Source of the DNA: Lentisphaerae bacterium GWF2_57_35
GTDB taxonomy: Bacteria; Verrucomicrobiota; Kiritimatiellia; CAIQIC01; GWF2-57-35
Reading direction: 5' to 3'
DNA: 64,000 bases
Assembly: GCA_001804865.1 (NCBI GenBank)
Contig: MHBK01000019.1
Coordinates: 96,455-160,454, forward strand
Shown: positions 1 to 6,782 of the stretch, piece by piece
How the letters are laid out: each line of letters starts with the position of its first letter
Numbering within the stretch: position 1 is the stretch's first letter
Position numbers and translations under genes: made by a program
Notes under the pieces: generated by a model
Databases searched by the model: none
The model's input: the letters and a program-made list of their open reading frames with translations, nothing else
What the model was told of the DNA's origin: nothing

Positions 1-322
1 AGGAATGGCTTTTGGAGACGGCGCTGATAAGTTGATCGATGGTGACATCTTTCACATCCAGGGTAAGTTTTTCGGCCAGGCGGGAATCCACATCGATGCG
101 GACGCCGCTCAGCTTGGCGACTTGATCGAGAACTTCGCGCACATTGGCGTCCTTGGCCGCCAGAGTATAGAGATCATTCGATTTCGTCAGGAGATAATCC
201 TCACCCCCAGCACTCGTGGCTGTCGTCGAGGTCGCCGAGACCGCGACATAAGAAAGGAGGGTACACAACACGAATGCTCCGAGAACCAACGATGCCTTGC
301 AGCTTGCGGCCTTGATTGTCAC
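1..322 (-). CDS. Exported protein with STN/secretin N-terminal-like domain (partial)
   Basis: The reading frame is open from a GTG at 322 to the window edge, so the C-terminus is missing. A GAGGTGA ribosome-binding site lies just upstream of the GTG, and no in-frame ATG gives a better start. The first 35 or so residues form a signal-peptide-like hydrophobic stretch (VLGAFVLCTLLSYVAVSA). Residues about 50-107 (DANVREVLDQVAKLSGVRID, then LTLDVKDVTIDQLI) match the pattern of the secretin/TonB short N-terminal (STN) domain, which is found in secretins, TonB receptors and many PVC exported proteins. It follows the coiled-coil gene by 73 nt on the same strand. The full product cannot be named. Confidence 0.6.
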   Translation of the reverse strand, partial: MTIKAASCKASLVLGAFVLCTLLSYVAVSATSTTATSAGGEDYLLTKSNDLYTLAAKDANVREVLDQVAKLSGVRIDVDSRLAEKLTLDVKDVTIDQLISAVSKSHS

Positions 323-395
323 ATCTCACCTCGCCATTTATTTTTTAAAGATCCTGCTTCGATTTGTTGAGTCATGATTACGCAAAATTGCTGCA

Positions 396-878
396 TTAGG
401 GTTCCGCCCCGTGGTCGATGGCCATGATTTCGTTCATGAGCAACCGTTCGTCGTCTTTCAGTTTCTGGATGTTCTCGAAAAGCTCTTGGCGGTTCTTCTT
501 GATGTCCTTCATCTCCGGCTGAAGGCTCATTTTCGCATCCAATAGACGGCGTTTTTCAACCAGTTGTTTTTCGAGGGCCGTGATCTCTTCACGCAGGGCG
601 GCACACTCGGGATTATTGTATTCGAGATCGTGCTGGCGGTTCCAAATCGTCTTGGCCTGTTCGGCCAAATTGGTTTGGGCCGCGACGAGTTCCTGTTGTA
701 CGCGTCCTAATTCAGCAGCCAGGGATTTCCGTTTTTCGGCGGAGGTTTCGGCCCAGGAAGGCAGACAAGATAGACCCAGGAGTAAAATACAGGAAAGAAA
801 AACCAGATTGCGAAATGAACCCGCCAGGCCGAAATTTACGGGCGCCGGCTTATGACCGCGTGATCGAAGCATCATCAT
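396..878 (-). CDS. Exported coiled-coil protein, function unknown
   Basis: About 160 residues. A signal peptide of about 45 residues (hydrophobic core LVFLSCILLLGLSCLPSWA) is followed by an almost entirely charged, helical, coiled-coil-like region rich in Glu, Lys, Gln and Leu. No enzymatic motif is visible. I chose the ATG at 878 because AAAGGTG sits 5-6 nt upstream; an in-frame GTG at 884 is the alternative. It is probably co-transcribed with the truncated STN-like gene downstream. A periplasmic structural or spacer role is possible but is only a guess. Confidence 0.6.
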   Translation of the reverse strand: MMMLRSRGHKPAPVNFGLAGSFRNLVFLSCILLLGLSCLPSWAETSAEKRKSLAAELGRVQQELVAAQTNLAEQAKTIWNRQHDLEYNNPECAALREEITALEKQLVEKRRLLDAKMSLQPEMKDIKKNRQELFENIQKLKDDERLLMNEIMAIDHGAEP

Positions 879-924
879 GCTCACCTTTTATCCCATTGGT
901 TGTTTTCGAACCAGATTCGATGGT

Positions 925-1023
925 TTAGGACATGAGTCGATTCACAAAGCGTTCGTGGGAATGTCCATGAAGCTCGGCAACGGATGTGAAATAATCATGC
1001 CCTTTCCATACAAAACCCGTCAT
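925..1023 (-). CDS. Possible small protein (32 aa)
   Basis: ATG at 1023 with a strong ribosome-binding site (AAAGGAG, about 7 nt upstream) opens a 32-codon frame ending in TAA at 925-927. The product is rich in His and aromatics (MTGFVWKGHDYFTSVAEL and so on), with no hydrophobic segment. It matches nothing I recognise. The ribosome-binding site is the main support; it could also be the 5' remnant of a decayed gene. The rest of 885-1195 shows nothing I can call. Confidence 0.35.
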   Translation of the reverse strand: MTGFVWKGHDYFTSVAELHGHSHERFVNRLMS

Positions 1024-1195
1024 TTTCAGACTCCTTTCCCGCCGAGACCCCTTTAACGCTCGTCAGGCTGAAAAATGACATAAAATTCCTGAGTGAGTTA
1101 AGGGTTTTTACTCGCCAAAGGCAACTAAAAAAATATGCAATATTTCAATCATTTTCCGAAGGAAATCGAGAATTTGACCGCCTCGCACCTCAGAA

Positions 1196-1513
1196 TCAGG
1201 TCCGGCTTCTTTGTTTGTCTTGAAAAGAAGCGGGACAACCTTCGACCTGCCATTGGGATGGAAAAGTCCTGCATTGGCTGGGGCGAACCGGGTAGATGCG
1301 GCATTGCTGGGCGTCCAAAAAGATGCAGGCGCCGTCGGGGGCGTCTTGGAGGGTCAATTGCGACCGGTTGGAAGCGAGGGCGGCGTAGCGGTCGATAAAA
1401 TCATTCTCTGACAGGCCCAGATGGGTGGAGATGGCGGCGATATCGGAGGCGGTCAGGAGCACATGACCGGACCATCGGCAGCAGGTTCCGCATTGTTGAC
1501 AAACAAAATCCAT
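1196..1513 (-). CDS. YkgJ-family cysteine-cluster protein
   Basis: 105 residues. The N-terminus has the CxxCxxCC cluster (FVCQQCGTCC, Cys 5, 8, 11, 12). The family's later cysteines lie in ACIFLDAQQCRIYPVRPSQC, followed by RTFP. This is the UPF0153/YkgJ pattern, a putative zinc or iron-sulphur binding protein of unknown reaction. Length and architecture are normal for a short member. It stands alone: the next 600 bases upstream are repeat-filled and non-coding. Confidence 0.85.
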   Translation of the reverse strand: MDFVCQQCGTCCRWSGHVLLTASDIAAISTHLGLSENDFIDRYAALASNRSQLTLQDAPDGACIFLDAQQCRIYPVRPSQCRTFPSQWQVEGCPASFQDKQRSRT

Positions 1514-1673
1514 GAGTACGCGTCTCTAGAAAATTAAGATTTTAACACAAAGGCCGCCAAGCAAGAACTCGCAAAGGTCGCAAAGAAGCTCCAACACGAT
1601 ATTAAACGACGAAGATTATTTCCACAGAGATCACGGCGCAGCGAGGCCGCAACCATAAAGAAAACAGAAAGAT

Positions 1674-1709
1674 TTAACCACAGATGAACACGAATGCACA
1701 CGGATAAAA
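1674..1709 (+). repeat. Dispersed repeat, ACCACAGATGAACACGAAT type
   Basis: The sequence begins TTAACCACAGATGAACACGA. It closely resembles the arms of the long hairpin at 54529-54607 (ACCACGAATGAACACGAATA). It is non-coding. Confidence 0.55.
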
Positions 1710-1745
1710 TAGAGAAAGGCAGAAAAAGGCCAACCTCAAAGGACT

Positions 1746-1762
1746 CAGCCATTGTAATTATG
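1746..1762 (-). repeat. 17-bp dispersed motif CATAATTACAATGGCTG (copy 1)
   Basis: The minus strand reads CATAATTACAATGGCTG. It is identical to 36312-36328 on the plus strand and differs by one base from 43943-43959. All three copies are in intergenic DNA. Confidence 0.5.
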
Positions 1763-1828
1763 ACTCACGAAGCATCGAACAACTCATTTTATTAGAGTGT
1801 ATTTCGATCGGGTGCCGTTCTAATTCCT

Positions 1829-1909
1829 ACTCGTAATCGTAATCATAATCTTAATCATAATCTCCATTTTTTCATCAAGAAGTAGATTAAGATTACGATT
1901 AAGATTATG
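1829..1909. repeat. AATCNT hexamer repeat arranged as an inverted repeat
   Basis: The left arm is a run of AATCGT, AATCAT and AATCTT hexamers. The right arm (from about 1883) is the reverse complement, with ATTAAGATTACGATTAAG. Together they could form a long AT-rich hairpin. No gene lies here. Confidence 0.5.
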
Positions 1910-2130
1910 AGAATGGTGGTATGGCCAATCAGCGGCCGTTGGAGGCGGGGCCACCTGGCCCCGCTGCCGGGACGGGGTCGTCCCGGCTCCATTTCGCAAG
2001 CCCAATCCTATTGAACGTATCAAAACCGGGGATTTCTATAATCCCCTCTATGTGTTCTTGTTGTTTATCCCTTTGCGACCTTTGCGAGTTCCTGCTTGGC
2101 GGCCTTTGTGTTTAACCTCTTCGTAACTGC

Positions 2131-2379
2131 TCAGTACATTTTCTCATACTCGCCGGAGCTGATTTTCTTGAGTTTGTGAAAACCGGCTTTGCGGGCGCGG
2201 TCGTCGAGGTGTGTGCCATTCATGACGCGCGGGGCGGAATAGACTCGATGCACTTGCGAGCGGCAGCGAGGGCATTTTTCGAGGACAGGGCAGGACGGAT
2301 GCTCCAACTGCTCGAAGACTTTCGAGCAATAGTCACAGCCCGGCTCACCGTCCCGGCGGATGTATTCGCGAATGGGCAT
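2131..2379 (-). CDS. FmdB-type zinc-ribbon protein
   Basis: 82 residues beginning MPIREY, close to the MPIYEY start typical of FmdB/regulatory zinc-ribbon proteins. Two CxxC knuckles (CDYC at 15-18 and CPRC at 36-39) should bind one zinc. After the ribbon comes the usual short basic tail. Family members are small putative regulators or accessory proteins of unknown mechanism. The gene stands alone, with a heptamer repeat array directly upstream of its start. Confidence 0.8.
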   Translation of the reverse strand: MPIREYIRRDGEPGCDYCSKVFEQLEHPSCPVLEKCPRCRSQVHRVYSAPRVMNGTHLDDRARKAGFHKLKKISSGEYEKMY

Positions 2380-2402
2380 TTTGGGGGACTCTGGGAAGAA
2401 GT

Positions 2403-2528
2403 GATCAGTTATCAGTGATCAGTAATCAGTTATCAGTGATCAGTAATCAGTTATCAGTGATCAGTGATCAGTTATCAGTAATCAGTTATCAGTTATCAGT
2501 GATCAGTAATCAGTTATCAGTGATCAGC
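2403..2528 (+). repeat. Array of 18 tandem heptamers NATCAGT
   Basis: Eighteen uninterrupted 7-bp units of the form NATCAGT run from 2403; only the last base of the last unit deviates. The first base of each unit is G, T or A, never C, in the order G T G A T G A T G G T A T T G A T G. A shorter inverted array lies at 9503-9533. It occupies most of the gap between the FmdB and OmpA genes. Confidence 0.9.
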
Positions 2529-2665
2529 ATGGCACGGGATATGGCTTGAAGGCTTCAACATGGTCAGGTTATCCGTGATTTTTTTGCGGTAAGAACGCCG
2601 GTTCGCGACAGCCACGTTGTCGCATGAGGCGACTTGCAGAACCGACGTTCTTTATTCCCGGTCTC

Positions 2666-3994
2666 CTACGGTGCGGGGGCTGCCGCAGGAGCTGTTTCCG
2701 CGGCGGGTTGTTCGGTCGTCGGAGCGGGGGCCGCTTCGGGGGCTTCTCCGCTGGGGCGGATGTAGACTTCGGTTCGGCGGTTCTTTTGCATGTTGGTTTC
2801 GGTGTCGTTGGCGACCACGGGGCGGCTGAAGCCGTAGCCCTTGTAGGTCAGGCGCGTGCGTTCGATGCCGCCGACTTCAACCAGGTAATCCACGACGGAG
2901 CGGGCGCGGCGCTCGGAGAGACGAATATTGTAATCCGCTTTGGAGTTTTTGCGCTTGTCGGCATGCCCTTCCACGCGGGCGGTGGCGCCGGGATCGCGCT
3001 GGAGCACTTTGACGATCACGTCGAGCTGCTCGAAGTATTGGGGTTTGAGAACCGCTTTGTCATAATCGAATTCGATGTTCAGCGTGAAGAGCTGCAGGTC
3101 GTCCGCGGGATTGAGAGGATCGGTGTTGTCTTCGATGACCTCATGGCCGTCGGTCACGCCGCCCTTGTCGGTGTCGCGATCCAGCGGATTGGTTTTGTAG
3201 GTGAGGACTTCCGCGCCGTCCTTCAAGCTGTCCCAGTCGGAATCGGGATTGAGGGGATCGGTTTTGTACACTTTGACTTCCTCACCGTCGGAAAGGCCGT
3301 CCTTGTCGGTATCGGGATCGTACGGATCGGTTCCAATCTGCACTTCCTCGGAATCCAGCAAGCCGTCGCCGTCGCTGTCGATTTCGCCGCCGGTGACTTG
3401 GAATTCGGATTTGATGCCGGCGCCGAAGCGGTAATTGACGCCGACGCTATAGAGCGTGTTGAAGTCGGTGTTTTCTCCGGCCACGCCGATGCGGGCATCG
3501 GCCCGGATCGCCCAGGCATCGTTGAAGTGATAGAACATGCCGCCGCCGGCGAAGAAGCCGAGTTCGTCGCTGCCGTGTTCGAGGGCTTCTTCGTAATGCG
3601 TCCAAATCAAACCGCCGGCCAGAAACGGATCGAACCGGAGATTCTTGGTATTGCGCAAGTGGAAGAGCACGTCGCCGGAAAGCCGCAGGGCCCAGATCGA
3701 GTCCGCGAGCTGTTCCCGGTCGTCGGTGAAGGTATTGTTTTCCAACGTAGGGGTGTAATCGAGTCCCATTTCGAAGGTCCACCGGGGCGAGAAATCGTAT
3801 CCGACCATGCCGTAGATGAAATTGCCGTCGTCGACCAGTTGATCGCCCTCGTATTTGATCCGTCCCATGCCCAAGCTCAGGCTCCAGGGCGCTTCCTTGA
3901 AAAGATCCCGTTGTTGAGCCCACCCCTCCGAAGAACCGAAGAGCAGGATGACCCCCGCCAGCAACCTGCCGAATAGTTTGATTGAATTACGCAT
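2666..3994 (-). CDS. OmpA-family outer membrane protein with TSP3 calcium-binding linker
   Basis: About 442 residues. I chose ATG 3994 because GGAGG lies 8 nt upstream and a signal peptide follows directly (LLAGVILLFGSSEGWAQ). Order of parts: signal peptide; OmpA-like eight-stranded barrel-type region at about 30-195 (alternating aromatic strands, ending YSVGVNYRFGAGI); four thrombospondin type-3-like repeats at about 198-290 (DSDGDGLLDSEEVQIGTDP type); an OmpA-C peptidoglycan-binding domain at about 300-410 (NIRLSERRARSVVDYL and NRRTEVYI); and a Pro/Ala/Glu-rich tail. It should tether the outer membrane to the cell wall, with the TSP3 part as a calcium-dependent spacer. Confidence 0.9.
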   Translation of the reverse strand: MRNSIKLFGRLLAGVILLFGSSEGWAQQRDLFKEAPWSLSLGMGRIKYEGDQLVDDGNFIYGMVGYDFSPRWTFEMGLDYTPTLENNTFTDDREQLADSIWALRLSGDVLFHLRNTKNLRFDPFLAGGLIWTHYEEALEHGSDELGFFAGGGMFYHFNDAWAIRADARIGVAGENTDFNTLYSVGVNYRFGAGIKSEFQVTGGEIDSDGDGLLDSEEVQIGTDPYDPDTDKDGLSDGEEVKVYKTDPLNPDSDWDSLKDGAEVLTYKTNPLDRDTDKGGVTDGHEVIEDNTDPLNPADDLQLFTLNIEFDYDKAVLKPQYFEQLDVIVKVLQRDPGATARVEGHADKRKNSKADYNIRLSERRARSVVDYLVEVGGIERTRLTYKGYGFSRPVVANDTETNMQKNRRTEVYIRPSGEAPEAAPAPTTEQPAAETAPAAAPAP

Positions 3995-4184
3995 GTTCAA
4001 AACCTCCAAACGATTTTTCATAAGTCGAAACGCAGGATTTAAGGTAGCAGGAATGAAAGGGAACGCAACAGAAAAGGGACGGGAGAAAATGCCGAATGCC
4101 GATTGCCGAGTGCCGAATTGAAGAGAGGGAGGGCAACGCCGATTGCCAAGTGCCGATTGCTGAATTGAACAAGGTTTGTATTTT

Positions 4185-4242
4185 GGAGGGGCGCGCTCCG
4201 TCGCGACCGGAAGAAGATGGTTCCGACAGAGCGGAACCCTCC
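4185..4242 (+). repeat. 58-bp dispersed repeat with three-way-junction fold (copy 1)
   Basis: The outer stem ATTTTGGAGGG (from 4180) pairs with CCCTCCAAAAT (to 4248). Inside are two hairpins: CGCG-CTCCGT-CGCG and GGTTCCG-ACAGA-GCGGAACC, joined by an A-rich linker. A second copy, inverted, lies at 29923-29980 and differs at about three bases. Just upstream, 4090-4160 holds tandem GCCGATTGCC/GTGCCGAATT-type short repeats. No gene lies in 3995-4313. Confidence 0.7.
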
Positions 4243-4259
4243 AAAATACTAACCTTTTT

Positions 4260-4299
4260 GGCCCGGCTTCGGCTTGTCTCTCCGTAGCGAAGCCGGGCC
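4260..4299. repeat. GGCCCGGCTTCG inverted repeat after the GH94 operon
   Basis: The 12-bp perfect arms GGCCCGGCTTCG (4260-4271) and CGAAGCCGGGCC (4288-4299) form a hairpin 15 nt beyond the stop of the downstream GH94 gene. No U-tract follows in the minus direction, so a classic intrinsic terminator is not clear, though it may still end or protect the transcript. Related GAAGCCGGGCC blocks occur near 9463 and 25155. Confidence 0.5.
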
Positions 4300-4313
4300 A
4301 TCTTTTGCGGCGG

Positions 4314-6704
4314 TTAGGCCGGGTTCAGGATTACATCGACTTTTACTTGGCGGCCTTTCGGGGCCGGGGGGATGACGTTGCCGGTTACGGGTTGTCCATC
4401 GACCAGGAGCTGCACGGTGCGGGGCTTCGAACCGGCGCGATTGATCACGCTGATTTCGTAGGCGGCGCCGCGGTAGTGCCGGACCATGCTGAAGTTCTTC
4501 CAGGCGCCGGGAATGGAGGGCTGGATCAGCAGGCCGTCGTGCGTGGGCCGCACGCCCAGCAGGTAGTCGGTGAGCGCCCGATACATCCAGGCGGCGGAAC
4601 CGGAATACCAGGTCCACCCACCCCGTCCAAAGTTCGAGGACTCGGGGCCATCGACGTTGCCGGGGGTGACGTAAGGCTCGGCGCGGTAGTCGTCTGGCTT
4701 CTTGCCGCGTTGGATGGGGTTGAAGCTGTTGAAGACCTCGAACGTACGATCAGGCGTGCCGGCCAGCGCTTCGGCGATGATGGCCCAGCAGCCGGCATGG
4801 GTGTAGAGTCCGCCGTTTTCGCGCAGGCCGGGGGCGTACTGCGTGATGTGGCCGATCGAGGGATCGGGTTCGCTGAAGGCCGGCGTGAACAGCAAGGGGC
4901 CGTATTCTCGATAAAGATACTTCGACAACGATTTCAGGATCTTCTCGCGCCGTTCTTCCGACGGTATGCCGTACATCAAGGCCCAGGTTTGCGCGTTGAG
5001 CCAGATCTTGCCGATCTTGTTCTTGTGCGAGCCAAGCTTGCCGTTGACGTAGGTGGCGCGGATGTACCAGTCGCCGTCCCAGGCATATTTGTTGATGGCG
5101 TCCTTGATCTTCGCGGCCGCTTTTTCGTAGCGGGCGATCGCAGCCTTGGCGCCGGGAGCGTTGAGCTTTCGCAGCAGTTCGCACCATTCGACGAGGATGC
5201 CGTAGTAGAACTCGCCCAGCCAGATGGACTCGGACGTGCCGTCAAAGCCGATGCAGGAGAGGCCGTCGTTCCAATCGCCTTCCACCATCGTGGGGATGCC
5301 GCGCGGACAGGGCCGGCCCAGCACCTGTTCGATGGCGGCGACGCAATGTCCTTCGATGGTGGTCTCGCCCTTGTCGAAGAACGGGACTGTCTCTTTCAGG
5401 AAGGCGTAATCGCCGGTGGCCTTGAGATACTGCATGGTCACGAAGGGCAGCCACAGAAGATCGTCGCTGTTCTTCTTTTTCATGCCGTCCTCGGTGATCG
5501 GGTGCCACCAATGGAAGGTCGTGCCGTCGGCAAACTGATGGCGCGCGGCGCGGGCGATATGCTCGCGGCAGATACCCGGCTGGAGCGGCAGCGTGGCCAG
5601 GCTGTCCTGCAATTGATCGCGGTAGCCGTAGGCGCCGCCGGTCTGGTAATAGGCCGTCCGGCCCCACATACGGCAGGAGATGGCTTGATACGGGAGCCAC
5701 TGGTTGACCAGCAGATTGACCGATTCGTCCGGGGTCTTGACCGTCAGCTCTCCGACGCGTTTCTGCCAGTCGGCCTGGACCTTCTTCAATTCGGCGGCCG
5801 CTTCGCCTTTGCGGGCATAGCGTCCTAGAATCCGCACGGCTTCGGCTTTCGTCGGCGTGGCGCCCAGGAGGAAGACGACCTCTTTTACTTCGCCGGGTTT
5901 CAGGGAGATGCGCGTTTGCAGCGAGCTGATGCCATCGGTGCAGCGGCCTTGCAGGCGTCCGAGCTTGCCTTCACGGACAGCCTTGGGGGCCGCCAATTCG
6001 CCGAGCTGGCCGAGGAAGGCGGATTGATCGCTCTCGAACGAAATCGCCTTGGGCAGCGTGGCATGGAAGCCGAAGAAGGGATACGGCCGCGACCAGGGGC
6101 GACCGCTGGGATCGGGAAGCGCCCAGCGCGTCTTGCGGGCAAAAAGGGCTCCGCGCGCGGCATCGAAGGACGTCTCGATAAAGATCTTGTCGAATTCGCG
6201 ATGGGAATCCGGGGCAACGCCGAGGCACCATTCCAGATAGGTGAAGGTACTCAGCTTCCGGACCTTGTCCGTCGTATTGGTCAGGCGCAGAATCCAGACT
6301 TCGACCGGATCTTTGTGGTCCACAAAAACGGTCATTTCGGAGCGAATGCCGTGGCTGGCGCCGGAAAGAATGGAATAGCCCATGCCGTGGCGGCATTCGT
6401 AATCGGACAGGGACGTTCCGGCCGGTTTGGGGGTCGGGGACCAAAACTCGCCGGTTTCCTCGTCGCGCACGTAAACGTATTTGCCCCAGTTGTCGCGGGT
6501 CAGATCCTGGTCCCACCGCGTCAGCCGGTTGAACTGGGCGTGGTCGCGCCACGTATATCCCGACCCCGCCTGCGACAGCGTCGTACCGAAGTCCGGATTG
6601 GAAATGATGTTCACCCAGGGCCGCGGCGTATCGGCCCGCTTGATCACATACTCGCCCCGTTCCGCATCGAAATAGCCATATTTGTTTTCGAACAATTTAC
6701 TCAT
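4314..6704 (-). CDS. GH94 family glycoside phosphorylase (cellobiose phosphorylase-like)
   Basis: 796 residues, the usual size of cellobiose or chitobiose phosphorylases. ATG 6704 is chosen because AGGAG lies 5 nt upstream; the longer frame to 6773 adds an unlikely basic leader. The N-terminal beta-sandwich runs to about residue 270 and an (alpha/alpha)6 barrel follows. The catalytic-acid motif EGDWNDG puts the general acid at about Asp 477. The phosphate-site region has YTHAGCW and the C-terminal jelly-roll sandwich follows WTWYSGSAAW. With no signal peptide it should act in the cytoplasm, splitting an imported beta-linked disaccharide with phosphate to a sugar 1-phosphate and a free sugar. 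It is the second gene after the paralogous GH94 at 9149. The exact substrate cannot be told from sequence. Confidence 0.9.
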   Translation of the reverse strand: MSKLFENKYGYFDAERGEYVIKRADTPRPWVNIISNPDFGTTLSQAGSGYTWRDHAQFNRLTRWDQDLTRDNWGKYVYVRDEETGEFWSPTPKPAGTSLSDYECRHGMGYSILSGASHGIRSEMTVFVDHKDPVEVWILRLTNTTDKVRKLSTFTYLEWCLGVAPDSHREFDKIFIETSFDAARGALFARKTRWALPDPSGRPWSRPYPFFGFHATLPKAISFESDQSAFLGQLGELAAPKAVREGKLGRLQGRCTDGISSLQTRISLKPGEVKEVVFLLGATPTKAEAVRILGRYARKGEAAAELKKVQADWQKRVGELTVKTPDESVNLLVNQWLPYQAISCRMWGRTAYYQTGGAYGYRDQLQDSLATLPLQPGICREHIARAARHQFADGTTFHWWHPITEDGMKKKNSDDLLWLPFVTMQYLKATGDYAFLKETVPFFDKGETTIEGHCVAAIEQVLGRPCPRGIPTMVEGDWNDGLSCIGFDGTSESIWLGEFYYGILVEWCELLRKLNAPGAKAAIARYEKAAAKIKDAINKYAWDGDWYIRATYVNGKLGSHKNKIGKIWLNAQTWALMYGIPSEERREKILKSLSKYLYREYGPLLFTPAFSEPDPSIGHITQYAPGLRENGGLYTHAGCWAIIAEALAGTPDRTFEVFNSFNPIQRGKKPDDYRAEPYVTPGNVDGPESSNFGRGGWTWYSGSAAWMYRALTDYLLGVRPTHDGLLIQPSIPGAWKNFSMVRHYRGAAYEISVINRAGSKPRTVQLLVDGQPVTGNVIPPAPKGRQVKVDVILNPA

Positions 6705-6761
6705 GAGGTCTCCTGTTTGCATATTCACTAAACCGACACATCTGATTCTTCGTAAGGGCCC

Positions 6762-6782
6762 GGGCGTCGACAAGCGACGCCC
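6762..6782. repeat. Intercistronic hairpin between the two GH94 genes
   Basis: GGGCGTCG (6762-6769) and CGACGCCC (6775-6782) form an 8-bp stem that abuts the stop codon of the upstream GH94 gene. It could protect the upstream message or tune the second gene. It may also be a copy of a dispersed GGGCGTCG-type repeat. Confidence 0.4.

Larger units (their letters stand above)
1541..2114. repeat. Non-coding block bounded by 44-bp inverted repeats
   Basis: Positions 1541-1584 and 2071-2114 are inverted copies of one another with about two mismatches (core CACAAAGGCCGCCAAGCA and CTCGCAAAGGTCGCAAAG). The 486 bases between them hold no convincing gene but several other repeats found elsewhere in the window. 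A weaker relative of the arm lies near 48262 (TTTGCGGCCTTTGCG). The block fills the whole gap between the YkgJ and FmdB genes. It could be a MITE-like element or a repeat hotspot; no transposase or target-site duplication is evident. Confidence 0.55.

Noticed and set aside
5..370. Plus-strand frame of 121 codons at the window start
   Set aside because: The minus-strand GTG frame has a ribosome-binding site, signal peptide and STN-like domain, so this is its shadow.
2403..2528. Heptamer array as a CRISPR
   Set aside because: Units are 7 bp with no spacers, and no cas genes are present.
4260..4299. Hairpin as a definite intrinsic terminator
   Set aside because: There is no U-run after it in the minus direction, and related blocks occur elsewhere as dispersed repeats.
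4176..5828. Plus-strand open frame of 550 codons
   Set aside because: Antisense to the GH94 gene; it even begins inside the dispersed repeat at 4185.
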